Source of the DNA: an uncultured Saprospiraceae bacterium | GTDB lineage: Bacteria > Bacteroidota > Bacteroidia > Chitinophagales > Saprospiraceae | Reading direction: 5' to 3' | DNA: 60,333 bases | NCBI GenBank assembly: GCA_938015805.1 | Contig: CALLXF010000090.1 | Location: 1-60,333 of the forward strand | Shown: positions 16,500 through 25,360 of the stretch, piece after piece | Numbering within the stretch: position 1 is the first letter of the stretch | Layout: the number at the start of each line of letters is the position of its first letter | Translations under genes and position numbers: made by a program | The notes under the pieces: model-generated | Told to the model about the DNA's origin: nothing | The model's input: only the letters and a program-made list of their open reading frames with translations | The model's database searches: none

Positions 16500-17741
16500 A
16501 TGGAAAATATGAAGCCAGAAAGTTTAATGATGTCTCACGGTTTTAAGCCAGAATTATCAGAAGGATCAGTAAAGCCTCCGATATTTCTAACTTCTACATT
16601 TGTATTCAAAACTGCAGAAGAAGGCAAGGCATTTTTTGAATTGGCTTATGGTCTCAGAACTAAGGATCAAAACGAAGAATTAGGTTTGATTTATAGCCGT
16701 ATCAATAACCCTAATTTAGAAATACTAGAGGATAGACTATGTCTATGGGACAAAGCTGAAGACTGCGCCGTTTTCCAAAGTGGAATGTCTGCGATCAGTA
16801 CCGTGTTACTCGAATTTTTAAAACCCGGAGACTTATTACTTTATAGCCGTCCTGTATATGGAGGAACGGATCATTTTATATCTCATGTACTCAAAGAGTT
16901 ACATATCGATTCTATAGGATTTAGTCCAGAGCAGACTAAGGAAGAAATTATCGCATTAATTAAGCAATCCGGAAAGGAACAAAAATTATCCATGATCTAC
17001 ATGGAGACTCCTTCTAATCCTACTGGAGAACTCATAGACATAGAAATGTGCAGAGAAATTGCTGACACCTTCTCGAACCCTGATAAAAAAGTATATGTAG
17101 CTACGGATAACACTTACATGGGACCGTTATGGTCTAGTCCTTTATCTTTTGGGGCTGATATTGTTATCTATTCTGCTACTAAATATATCGGTGGGCATAG
17201 TGATTTAATTGCGGGTGCTGTACTCGGAAATGCAGAGGTCATGCATCGGATAAAAGTGCTCAGAACTTTCCTTGGTAACATGCCCAGTCCTCATACTTGC
17301 TGGTTATTACTCAGAAGTTTAGAAACTCTAAAAGTAAGAATGGAACAACAGGCAAAAAATGCCCAAGAAGTTGCCTCGTTTCTAGAAAGCCATGATAAAA
17401 TATCTAGAGTCTACTATTTAGACTCAATACCTGAGACGTCTCGCAGCTATGCTATTTATAAAAAACAGTACACCTCTCCTGGGGCCATGATTTCTTTTGA
17501 AATAAAAGGAACCGAAAAAGATGCTTTTGTATTTTTGAATAAACTCAAGCTTATAAAGCTGGCCGTAAGTTTAGGAAGTACAGAAAGCCTTATACAACAC
17601 CCCGCAAGTATGACTCACATCGGTATCGATCCAGAAGAAAGAAAGAAAATAGGCATTACAGAAGGTTTAATCCGACTCTCTATAGGAATCGAAAATTACG
17701 AAGATGTGATAATGGATATAAAAAATGCATTAGAAGGTTAA
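16500..17741 (+). CDS. PLP-dependent cystathionine gamma-synthase / methionine gamma-lyase family enzyme
   Basis: 413-residue fold-type I PLP enzyme of trans-sulfuration. The PLP lysine is Lys228 in YSATKYIGGHSD, the pyridine-binding Asp is Asp203 in ATDNTYMGP, and the phosphate loop is QSGMSAIS near 93-100. The Tyr of RPVYGGTDH is the usual active-site tyrosine. Family and cofactor are certain; whether it makes cystathionine or degrades methionine or cysteine cannot be decided from sequence alone. Divergent Lrp-type control suits an amino acid catabolic lyase. Confidence 0.93.
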   Translation: MENMKPESLMMSHGFKPELSEGSVKPPIFLTSTFVFKTAEEGKAFFELAYGLRTKDQNEELGLIYSRINNPNLEILEDRLCLWDKAEDCAVFQSGMSAISTVLLEFLKPGDLLLYSRPVYGGTDHFISHVLKELHIDSIGFSPEQTKEEIIALIKQSGKEQKLSMIYMETPSNPTGELIDIEMCREIADTFSNPDKKVYVATDNTYMGPLWSSPLSFGADIVIYSATKYIGGHSDLIAGAVLGNAEVMHRIKVLRTFLGNMPSPHTCWLLLRSLETLKVRMEQQAKNAQEVASFLESHDKISRVYYLDSIPETSRSYAIYKKQYTSPGAMISFEIKGTEKDAFVFLNKLKLIKLAVSLGSTESLIQHPASMTHIGIDPEERKKIGITEGLIRLSIGIENYEDVIMDIKNALEG

Positions 17742-17762
17742 GTATAAGCTAAGGTGATAACC

Positions 17763-18860
17763 CTATTTTGCCTTCTCCAAAAATATCAGTTCCTTTTTTA
17801 CCTGACGAAGCATCTTTTTGCAGTCTCGTTTTGCCGTGCTTAAAGTTTTCTTTGACTTTCTGTCTTTAAGCTCAGCATTATTATACACTTTTAATGATGT
17901 TTCTAGGCGATCTTTTATTTCTGTCAGAGCTCCTTTAGAATAATCTACAGTCCATTTTTTGCCTGTAAATCTTTTATTCTTTGCTTTAAAATATTCACTA
18001 AATTTTTTGGAAGCTTCTTGGTTTAGTTGGGCTACTTTATTTAGTCCATCTAGATCATTAGAGTACTCATCAAACGTAAGTTGCTTTTTTAAAACAGCCT
18101 TCCATTTACGGACTAGATTGTTTCCTTCTCCGAGCTCCTCTGATCTTTCTAGCTGTGCTTTTAATTTTTGCTTATCATCCTGTTTTAGAAACAAGGTAAT
18201 GACCGTATCATAATCCATTGCTGAATTCCGAGCAATTTTTTCAGTTGGGAATTTAAAATCATTATAGGTGTAGACATCAGATTTTAATTGCCAAATCGGA
18301 TCATAAGGCATATGTGTCTTAATCATAAAGTCTGGATCTCCATTATACCATTGCTTACTATATTTTTTCTTAAACTTCTTATTTTCTATATATCCAGCTG
18401 CCCATGTAGGATCGTACAATCGCCACTCCCCTCGTACTCTAACGGCATTCCATGCATGACCAAGACTACTGTTTATTTTACCTTTTGAATCCTTAGTGTA
18501 ACCTGTAACAATATGCGTTTCATAACCCAGCTCTTGTAATAAACCATCAAATAACAATGCATAATGCTCACATACTCCTTTATGCTTTTTTAAAACGTGA
18601 TTTAGTTTTACTCGATTTCGATCTTCTTGGTTTTGGCCTTTACCTTTGTTTTTAGATTTTCCTTTAGATCTGGAGGTATTAGATTTTTTAACATCTTCCA
18701 CCATGGAATAGTCGTAAGCGATATTATCAGTGACCCAGTTAAAAACAGTCAGAACGGTATCTTCCTTAAAATCTAAATCATCTAGAATAGATTGCAATTG
18801 ATCAGATTGCCCAAAACTGAACTGCCCAATAAATAAGAATAGAAAAGTGATTTTTCTCAT
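17763..18860 (-). CDS. Transglutaminase-like exported protein, intact triad
   Basis: Papain-fold exported enzyme. Counting from an upstream ATG at 18884, the triad is Cys105 (KGVCEHYA), His143 (LGHAWNAV) and Asp158 (LYDPTWA). I start at the second Met (18858-18860) because MRKITFLFLF then aligns with the first residues of the paralogue at 9021-10145. The signal peptide ends near FGQS; a Lys-rich linker and a charged helical C-terminus follow. Such bacterial proteins are mostly peptidases or amidases of the envelope. The nearby paralogue has lost Cys and His. Two copies of a 15-bp repeat lie just upstream. Confidence 0.88.
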   Translation of the reverse strand: MRKITFLFLFIGQFSFGQSDQLQSILDDLDFKEDTVLTVFNWVTDNIAYDYSMVEDVKKSNTSRSKGKSKNKGKGQNQEDRNRVKLNHVLKKHKGVCEHYALLFDGLLQELGYETHIVTGYTKDSKGKINSSLGHAWNAVRVRGEWRLYDPTWAAGYIENKKFKKKYSKQWYNGDPDFMIKTHMPYDPIWQLKSDVYTYNDFKFPTEKIARNSAMDYDTVITLFLKQDDKQKLKAQLERSEELGEGNNLVRKWKAVLKKQLTFDEYSNDLDGLNKVAQLNQEASKKFSEYFKAKNKRFTGKKWTVDYSKGALTEIKDRLETSLKVYNNAELKDRKSKKTLSTAKRDCKKMLRQVKKELIFLEKAK

Positions 18861-18889
18861 GAGTAGTGATGTGGTATACTTCAAAAATT

Positions 18890-18947
18890 ACATTGACGTA
18901 AGTCCTAGTATTCTATTACTAAATTAGAAGAACATTGACGTAAGTCT
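18890..18947. repeat. Direct repeat ACATTGACGTAAGTC, two copies
   Basis: The 15-mer occurs at 18890-18904 and 18932-18946, 42 bp apart (four helical turns), just upstream of the transglutaminase start. It resembles the TTGGCGTAAGCCAA palindrome with G to A and C to T changes in the arms. Could be a regulator site pair or degenerate repeat copies. Confidence 0.5.
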
Positions 18948-18975
18948 AAACTCTAAAATGCCTAGATAAATAAAT

Positions 18976-20259
18976 CTAAGTTTTACGCTTCTTTTTCTTA
19001 GCAGCAGGAAATAAAACATTATTTAAAATCAGTCTATATCCTGGTGACGTAGGATGTAAACTAAGATCTGTTTCTGGATCACCCACAAAATGTCTGTAAT
19101 CTTCTGGATCATGTCCACCAAAAAAAGTCCACTGCCCAAATCCAAATTCGCCATGGATATATCTCGTCTCATCTATCGCTTTATTTTGTCCGAGGATAAG
19201 TACCTCTGGCTTTACGTGCGATTTATGATAAGCTGTGGTCTGTCCCATAAAGCCTTTTACAGTACGGGTGTGGTTCTGGGTAAGCATGGTCGGTATAGGA
19301 TCCCATTTTGCAGAAAAATCAAACAAGGTAAAATAGTCTTGCTCAGGATTTACTTTTCTCTTACGATTATCTATTGATGAAAACTCGTATTCCATGGGAT
19401 TTTTTACTAGATCAAATTCTTTAAACGCAAATGTCTTAGAAAAATCAAGTTTACCATCTAGATTCTTATCCATACCATCATGATCAAAAACTTCGTGGCA
19501 GATATCGTGACCCTCGGCTGCTAACGCTATATCATAAGTGTCTGTTGCAGAACACATGGCAAACATAAAACCACCTCCAGATACATACTCTTTTATTTTT
19601 TTGGCTACGGCCAATTTTAACATCGATACTTTTTCAAAACCTAGTCCTTTTGCTAGCTCTTCCATCTTCTGCTGATTAATCTTGTACCACTTACTTGCAT
19701 TATGACCTCCATAAAATTTACCATACTGACCCGTAAAATCTTCGTGATGTAAATGCAACCAATCATAAAGTGCCAGTTTATCTTCCAGTACCTCTCGGTC
19801 ATAAACAACATCGTAAGGAATCTCGGCGTAAGTCAATACCAAGGTAACGGCATCATCCCAAGGTTGCAATTTTTTTCCCTTCGAATTAAAGTCAGGAGTG
19901 TACACTGCGATTTTAGGAGCTTTTTCTAGTTTGACTACTTCCTTATTTACCTCAGGATTAGAAATTTCTTCTCGGATCTTCAAAAATTGAGCATCAGCTA
20001 TAACCTGATATTTTACTCCTCTAATTTTACACTCATCTTCGATAGGTTCTGCATACTTCATTGCAAAGCTACCTCCCATATAATTGAGGAGCCAGTAAGT
20101 CTCTACCTCATTTTCCAAAACCCAATATGCTATACCATATGCCTTTAAGTGATCGGTCTGGTTTTCTGCATCCATAGGAATCAGTATGTAGCTGGCCTGA
20201 GCTGAGAAGCTAAAACATAAAACCAAAATCAGAGAGGTAAGTAATTTTTGCATTTTCAT
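18976..20259 (-). CDS. Conserved Bacteroidota exported protein, often mislabelled asparagine synthetase B
   Basis: 427 residues with signal peptide ending near QASYILIPMDA. Close relatives occur across Bacteroidota and carry the name asparagine synthetase B in databases, but no glutaminase Cys2 nor asparagine synthase ATP-pyrophosphatase domain is present. What can be seen is a Rossmann-like segment with VVYDREVLEDKLALYDWLHLHHEDF and the nucleophile-elbow-like GGGFMFAMCSATDTYD, which suggests a class I glutamine amidotransferase-like fold with Cys in the elbow. The basic C-terminus KKKKRK is unusual for an exported protein but common to the family. Function unknown. A -7 box lies 58 bp upstream. 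Confidence 0.85.
   Translation of the reverse strand: MKMQKLLTSLILVLCFSFSAQASYILIPMDAENQTDHLKAYGIAYWVLENEVETYWLLNYMGGSFAMKYAEPIEDECKIRGVKYQVIADAQFLKIREEISNPEVNKEVVKLEKAPKIAVYTPDFNSKGKKLQPWDDAVTLVLTYAEIPYDVVYDREVLEDKLALYDWLHLHHEDFTGQYGKFYGGHNASKWYKINQQKMEELAKGLGFEKVSMLKLAVAKKIKEYVSGGGFMFAMCSATDTYDIALAAEGHDICHEVFDHDGMDKNLDGKLDFSKTFAFKEFDLVKNPMEYEFSSIDNRKRKVNPEQDYFTLFDFSAKWDPIPTMLTQNHTRTVKGFMGQTTAYHKSHVKPEVLILGQNKAIDETRYIHGEFGFGQWTFFGGHDPEDYRHFVGDPETDLSLHPTSPGYRLILNNVLFPAAKKKKRKT
19601..19614. repeat. Dispersed palindrome TTGGC-TACG-GCCAA
   Basis: Perfect arms, inside the 18976-20259 gene, encoding Leu-Ala-Val-Ala-Lys on the minus strand. Confidence 0.6.
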
Positions 20260-20316
20260 ATATTAAATCTATATCCAAAACGTATATAATGATTACTAAG
20301 TTGCACGTTTATAGTC

Positions 20317-20324
20317 CAAAAGTA
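20317..20324 (-). promoter_or_regulatory. Candidate -7 box for the 20259 gene
   Basis: TACTTTTG on the minus strand (TAnnTTTG), 58 bp before the start. No clear -33. Confidence 0.45.
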
Positions 20325-20363
20325 GTATACATATTAATAATCATATATTGTTTGCGGTAATTA

Positions 20364-20371
20364 TATCTTTG
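20364..20371 (+). promoter_or_regulatory. Candidate -7 box for the VWA gene
   Basis: TATCTTTG fits TAnnTTTG. It leaves a leader of about 40 nt to the TTG at 20419, supporting that start over the TTG at 20383. Confidence 0.4.
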
Positions 20372-20418
20372 GAATAGAATATTTGCATCTTTGCAACGCT
20401 GTAAAAGAACTTCGTGTA

Positions 20419-22518
20419 TTGGAAAATATAGTAATAAATTATCCTAGTTGGTACCTGATATTATGTCTGCTTTTAGGAGTAGTCTATGCTCTAATGATGT
20501 ATTTCAGGGATGGTCGGTTTGAAGATAAGCCTGGATTTTTTAAATGGATACTCGGTATATTAAGAGGAGCTGCGGTAAGTATACTGGCTTTTTTACTCCT
20601 GACTCCACTCATAAAATCAGTTATAGAAAATCAGAAAAATCCGATTATCATTGTTGCTGAAGATGCCTCAGAATCTATAGAACAGTCCATGACGGCTGAC
20701 CAACTAATTACTTATAAACAGTCGATAGATGATCTGACCATTGGCTTAAGCCAAAAATACGAAGTCAAAAGATTGCATTATGGTGATGAGGTAAAAACGG
20801 GTAAAGCTGATAGTTTTGCGTACAAAGTAACTAACCTATCTAACGCTATAAAATATATCTCAGATAATTACGGCGATCAAAACGTAGGTGCTGTGATCAT
20901 GACCGGTGATGGTATTTTTAATGAAGGTTCTAATCCGATTTATCAAAACTCAGACCTAGTATCCCCTCTCTACGCAGTTGCTCTAGGTGATACTACGCAG
21001 AAAAAAGACCTCGTCTTAAAGGATGTATTCTTTAACAAAATCGTTTATCTCGGTGATCAATTTAATTTACAGATCGATATCGCTGCTCAGAATTGTTCTA
21101 ACCAGCAGACTAGTTTACAAATTTTTGAAGTGAGCGAAAATGGGCAGAAAAAATTAAAAGAAGAAAAGATAAATATTAAGGGCAGTGATTTTTTTACAAC
21201 TCGTGAATTAACGCTTGACGCGAATAAGGCAGGTATTAGAAAATTTAGAGTGGTGACTACAGGAATCAAAGGAGAGGCTCTATCCTCTAATAATTCCAAA
21301 GACATCTATGTAGAAGTTCTAGATGCGAGACAAAAAATATTGCTTTTTGCGGACTCTCCTCATCCAGATATAGCAGCATTAAAGTCTGGAATATTAAATA
21401 ATAAGAACTATACGTTTGAGGTAAAATATGCAGTACGAGATAATCCGGTGATGACTGATTATGATTTAGTGATTTTCCACAACCTTCCTTCTGCTGAGAC
21501 AAATCTATCTACTCAACTGGAGATCCTGAATAGAAGAAAAACACCCAGACTTTTTATAGTCGGTCGTCAAACGCATCTACCTACATTTAATAAGGTACAG
21601 GAGATCGTGACATTAGGTGGTAATAATACGCAGACAGACGAAGTGCAAGCTATTTTTAAATCTGGTTTTAGTTCGTTTACTATCGATGAAGAATTAAAAA
21701 AGAATGTAAGTCGGTTTCCACCACTGATCGCTCCTTTTGGGAAGTATGCAGCAGGACCAAAAGCTAATGTGTTATTATATCAACGGATCGGAAAAGTGGA
21801 TACGGACTATCCATTAATGAGTTTTGGGGAAGAACAGCGGACTAAAACTGCAGTGATAACAGCAGAGGGATTATGGAAGTGGAAGCTATTTAACTATCTA
21901 GAAAAACAAAATCACGATGACTATAATACTCTGATCGGAAAGATCATCCAGTTTACTGCAGTAAAAGATGACAAGAGAAAATTCCGGACAGATGTAGGTA
22001 AAAACGTGTATAAAGAAAACGAAGCCGTCCGCTTCGAAGCACAACTTTTTAATGATAGCTACGAATCTATAAACGAGCCAGATGTATTTATCAGCATCTA
22101 CGATGCTAATAAAAAAGAATATAAATACACCTTCTCTAAAAAAGACAATTATTACTTGCTAGAACCTGGATTATTTAAAGAAGGTAGATACTCCTACCAA
22201 GCCAAAACAACTTATAACGGTAAAGAATTAACCGATAAAGGTAACTTCTCTGTAAAGTCCATCCAGCTTGAACAGTATGACCTCACCGCGAGACATGATG
22301 TACTCGTAAATTTAGCCGATAAATACGGAGGTAAAGTATTTTACCCTAACCAGATCGATGAGCTCAGTAGTGCGATCTTATCTAACGAAAAGATCAAACC
22401 GATCTTATATGCTAGTAACAAAACACAATCAATCCTGAATATCAGGTGGATTTTAGGAGCTCTGATATTATTGCTCATACTAGAGTGGTTTCTTAGAAGG
22501 TATCATGGTAGTTATTGA
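20419..22518 (+). CDS. BatA/VWA-type membrane protein with GATase1-like region
   Basis: About 699 residues. Two membrane helices near the N-terminus (WYLILCLLLGVVYALMMY and a second around LRGAAVSILAFLLL), a large periplasmic part and one C-terminal helix (IRWILGALILLLILEWFL). The periplasmic part begins with a von Willebrand A-like domain holding a possible MIDAS: DASES (DxSxS) and the later MTGDG. A Rossmann-like segment (KILLFADSPHPD, DYDLVIFHNLP) follows, then Ig-like strands. Homologues are conserved in Bacteroidota without assigned function. I choose the TTG at 20419 because the frame upstream of it overlaps the promoter; an earlier TTG exists at 20383. Confidence 0.82.
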   Translation: MENIVINYPSWYLILCLLLGVVYALMMYFRDGRFEDKPGFFKWILGILRGAAVSILAFLLLTPLIKSVIENQKNPIIIVAEDASESIEQSMTADQLITYKQSIDDLTIGLSQKYEVKRLHYGDEVKTGKADSFAYKVTNLSNAIKYISDNYGDQNVGAVIMTGDGIFNEGSNPIYQNSDLVSPLYAVALGDTTQKKDLVLKDVFFNKIVYLGDQFNLQIDIAAQNCSNQQTSLQIFEVSENGQKKLKEEKINIKGSDFFTTRELTLDANKAGIRKFRVVTTGIKGEALSSNNSKDIYVEVLDARQKILLFADSPHPDIAALKSGILNNKNYTFEVKYAVRDNPVMTDYDLVIFHNLPSAETNLSTQLEILNRRKTPRLFIVGRQTHLPTFNKVQEIVTLGGNNTQTDEVQAIFKSGFSSFTIDEELKKNVSRFPPLIAPFGKYAAGPKANVLLYQRIGKVDTDYPLMSFGEEQRTKTAVITAEGLWKWKLFNYLEKQNHDDYNTLIGKIIQFTAVKDDKRKFRTDVGKNVYKENEAVRFEAQLFNDSYESINEPDVFISIYDANKKEYKYTFSKKDNYYLLEPGLFKEGRYSYQAKTTYNGKELTDKGNFSVKSIQLEQYDLTARHDVLVNLADKYGGKVFYPNQIDELSSAILSNEKIKPILYASNKTQSILNIRWILGALILLLILEWFLRRYHGSY
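20741..20754. repeat. Dispersed palindrome TTGGC-TTAA-GCCAA
   Basis: Fully self-complementary copy inside the VWA gene, read there in a different frame (Ile-Gly-Leu-Ser-Gln) from the other coding copies. Confidence 0.6.
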
Positions 22519-22535
22519 TGTAGATATTAGATATC

Positions 22536-22574
22536 TAGACTTTAGATTATTACCTATTAGACTTAAGATTATTA
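22536..22574. repeat. Short tandem repeat, 22-bp period
   Basis: TAGACTTTAGATTATTA (22536-22552) and TAGACTTAAGATTATTA (22558-22574) differ at one base and are 22 bp apart, in the spacer after the VWA gene. Confidence 0.6.
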
Positions 22575-22678
22575 AATATTTACTTTGTCGGTAATCCATC
22601 GAGACAATTTGCTGCTTTAAATAAAAATGGATAAGTCTTATCCTATAGATTCTTACTATTTTAGGAAAAAGCACATAT

Positions 22679-23116
22679 ATGAAAAACCACATCATACTTC
22701 TCATTTGCTGTTTTCTGATTTCCTGTAATGATCAAAGCGAGGCAGATTCTCATGTCGGAACATGGACAGTGGATCATGTCATTTATACTTGTATGGACAA
22801 TAATGTACAGCAAGAAGATATCGAGTATATCGCTAATGATTTTGGATGTGTAGTGATAAATGGTCAAAGCAATCACTGCATTACCCTAATACTGAATAGT
22901 GATAATACGGGCCAGCTTACAACTGGAAAATCAGCGACTGCGATAACAGATAATATCACTTATCAATTTAATAACAATAGTGACTTACTCAGAATCTGTA
23001 AATCGGAAAACGATTGTATTGACTATACATTTCTAGATGACGAAATTAGAATTAGAGAAATAGAAAATCTTGGTGGAACGAGTTCGTGTATTATTTCCAT
23101 AAGGTTAAGGAAGTAG
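22679..23116 (+). CDS. Small lipoprotein, lipocalin-like
   Basis: 145-residue lipoprotein: MKNHIILLICCFLISC with a lipobox ending at Cys16, then a mature part starting GTWTVDHVIYTC. The layout (GTW opening, alternating strands, six or more Cys in the mature part) resembles small lipocalin-like lipoproteins of Bacteroidota, but I cannot name a family. Stands alone, 160 bp after the VWA gene. Confidence 0.7.
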   Translation: MKNHIILLICCFLISCNDQSEADSHVGTWTVDHVIYTCMDNNVQQEDIEYIANDFGCVVINGQSNHCITLILNSDNTGQLTTGKSATAITDNITYQFNNNSDLLRICKSENDCIDYTFLDDEIRIREIENLGGTSSCIISIRLRK

Positions 23117-23263
23117 TTTTCTCTTTTGCATTTAGCCGTCTTACGTCCACATATCGTAACTAGCAATTTTAATTTTATAAAAACCTTTTAGAAAAAATTC
23201 CTTATCTTACAAGAGCTACCTAACCAGTCAGCATATATTGTTTTATTAGAATCACTATAACTT

Positions 23264-25360
23264 ATGTATTTCTTTCCGAGAGAAATACCGGCTGTTAGGT
23301 TAGGACTATGGTTTCTTTTAGGAATTATATGCTCTTCTTTTTTTCCGAGTATCTCTTACTCCTTATCCATTATAGGTAGTCTCGTTATTTTATTTATTGG
23401 ACTTGCCATCGATGGTTTTAAATATCGTTTTACCAAAGGTATATTTATAACACTTCTAGTTTTTTCTCTGGGGTTTACCAGGAATAGTATCGAGGAAACT
23501 TATTTACCTGATCATCATTTTGAATCACTATCCTTTACCTCAGGTGATATTATAGGAGTTATCCATGAAGATCCAATATCTAAAAACAGTTATCGCTCTA
23601 CCTTAGCTGTAGAATACATTTCCGGAGACAAAGAAAACACATTATCCGCAACTGATAAATTTAATTCCGCTAAAGGAAACCTCTTAGTCTATATAGAAAA
23701 AGAAGATCGCAGTAAAGCCCTAAAAGCTGGAGACCGTATACTCTTGCATACCACGATACGGCCAATCCGTCCTAATGGAAATCCATACTCTTTTGATTTT
23801 AAAAACTATCTACACCACCGCAGTATCAATCATCAGTGTTTTATAAAATCTCATGACTGGGAATATTTAAGTGCAGGACATTTACATCCTGTTCTAAATT
23901 TAACTCGGGATATCCGCCAGTCATTCCTGGAAATATTACAAAAGCATATCAGTAGTGATGCAGAGGAAGCGATCGCTGCAGCTCTAGTTCTGGGATATAG
24001 AAACCTCCTGACGGAAGATGTATACGACGCATATACAGATACTGGTTCGGTCCACGTTCTGGCTGTAAGTGGTTTACACCTGGGCATACTTACAGGAATG
24101 TTGCTTTGGCTTTTTGGACTAATAAAGACTGAGTCGAGAGTAGTAGAAATTATAAAAATGAGTCTGGTGATTATTGCGATTTGGATGTTTGCATTGATAA
24201 CTGGTTCGGCTCCAGCTGTACTGCGAGCCGCCACTATGTTCACCTTATTTATTATAGGCAAAAAGTTATTTAAGGATATCAATACGTATAACATTCTGGC
24301 AGCCTCAGCTATACTTTTACTTCTAGTAGATCCTTTTCTATTATTCCAGGCTAGCTTCCAGTTTTCCTATCTAGCTCTAACGAGTATATTATACTTTCAG
24401 CCTAAATTATCGATATGGTGGATACCCGATAATAGGATCATCCGGTTTTTTTGGAATCTGGCGATTCTGGCTCTAGCTGCACAGATTCTCGTCTTCCCGA
24501 TTACAATTTACTACTTCCATAAATTCCCACTGTACTTTGCACTAAGTGGAATCATCGCGGTTCCTTTTGCTGGAATTATACTATGGATAAGTGTTATGCT
24601 ATTTATAATGGAATTTATTTTTCCCTTGGCAAATGTGGTCGTCGGCTATCTTCTCAATCTATCACTTAGCTGGTTCCTAAAGATGATACTGAGTATACAG
24701 CAATTACCATTTTGCAGTCTCGACGGAATACTGATTAATTACCAGCAAATGATTTTAATTTATGTCGGACTGATTCTCATGATGGCCTGGTTTAGTCTGC
24801 AATTAAAAAGAATTATATTTCCCATCTTAAGCATAGCCATTGTATTTATGGTTAGCAGTTCCTTTACGCTGATCAAAAACATAAACCAAAAAGAGATCAT
24901 CGTATATGACGTAAATGGAGGTATCGCCACGGATATTTTTTATGGACGTAACTGTTACACCTATGCGGAGAAAAGTATAAAACCATCATCTTTAGAATTT
25001 GCAGCCTCTAACTATCGGTTATACCATCAGATAAAAAACACCATCTCTCTAACTGATGAAATTTATAATGATGCTACCCTATCAAATCACTATGGATACT
25101 TATCCACTAAGTATAAAAATATTTTGATTCTAAACCAGAACACACCGATCCCTCATGCGGATAGCTTACGCGTAGATCTACTTATCATCGGAGATATAAA
25201 AGAGGACAAGCTTACTAAGGCGATGGAATGGATTAAAGCAGATCAGATCGTATTAGGAAGATCCGTTCCATTCTGGAAAAAAGAGGCATATCTGGATATT
25301 TTAAACAACGATAAAATTCATGACATTTATTTAAAAGGAGCATATATAGAAAAACTATGA
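23264..25360 (+). CDS. comEC: ComEC/Rec2-family DNA uptake channel
   Basis: 698-residue polytopic inner-membrane protein that moves single-stranded DNA into the cytoplasm during transformation. N-terminal membrane helices and the DUF4131 domain come first, then the competence domain with the signature VLAVSGLHLGILTG and about eight helices up to near residue 520. The last 150 residues are a short soluble tail with poor likeness to the metallo-beta-lactamase domain found in longer ComEC forms. It overlaps the next gene, a helix-hairpin-helix protein, by 4 bp (ATGA), indicating coupling and a joint DNA-uptake role. Confidence 0.92.
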   Translation: MYFFPREIPAVRLGLWFLLGIICSSFFPSISYSLSIIGSLVILFIGLAIDGFKYRFTKGIFITLLVFSLGFTRNSIEETYLPDHHFESLSFTSGDIIGVIHEDPISKNSYRSTLAVEYISGDKENTLSATDKFNSAKGNLLVYIEKEDRSKALKAGDRILLHTTIRPIRPNGNPYSFDFKNYLHHRSINHQCFIKSHDWEYLSAGHLHPVLNLTRDIRQSFLEILQKHISSDAEEAIAAALVLGYRNLLTEDVYDAYTDTGSVHVLAVSGLHLGILTGMLLWLFGLIKTESRVVEIIKMSLVIIAIWMFALITGSAPAVLRAATMFTLFIIGKKLFKDINTYNILAASAILLLLVDPFLLFQASFQFSYLALTSILYFQPKLSIWWIPDNRIIRFFWNLAILALAAQILVFPITIYYFHKFPLYFALSGIIAVPFAGIILWISVMLFIMEFIFPLANVVVGYLLNLSLSWFLKMILSIQQLPFCSLDGILINYQQMILIYVGLILMMAWFSLQLKRIIFPILSIAIVFMVSSSFTLIKNINQKEIIVYDVNGGIATDIFYGRNCYTYAEKSIKPSSLEFAASNYRLYHQIKNTISLTDEIYNDATLSNHYGYLSTKYKNILILNQNTPIPHADSLRVDLLIIGDIKEDKLTKAMEWIKADQIVLGRSVPFWKKEAYLDILNNDKIHDIYLKGAYIEKL

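Noticed and set aside
18976-20259. Asparagine synthetase
   Set aside because: Signal peptide present and no glutaminase or ATP-pyrophosphatase motif.
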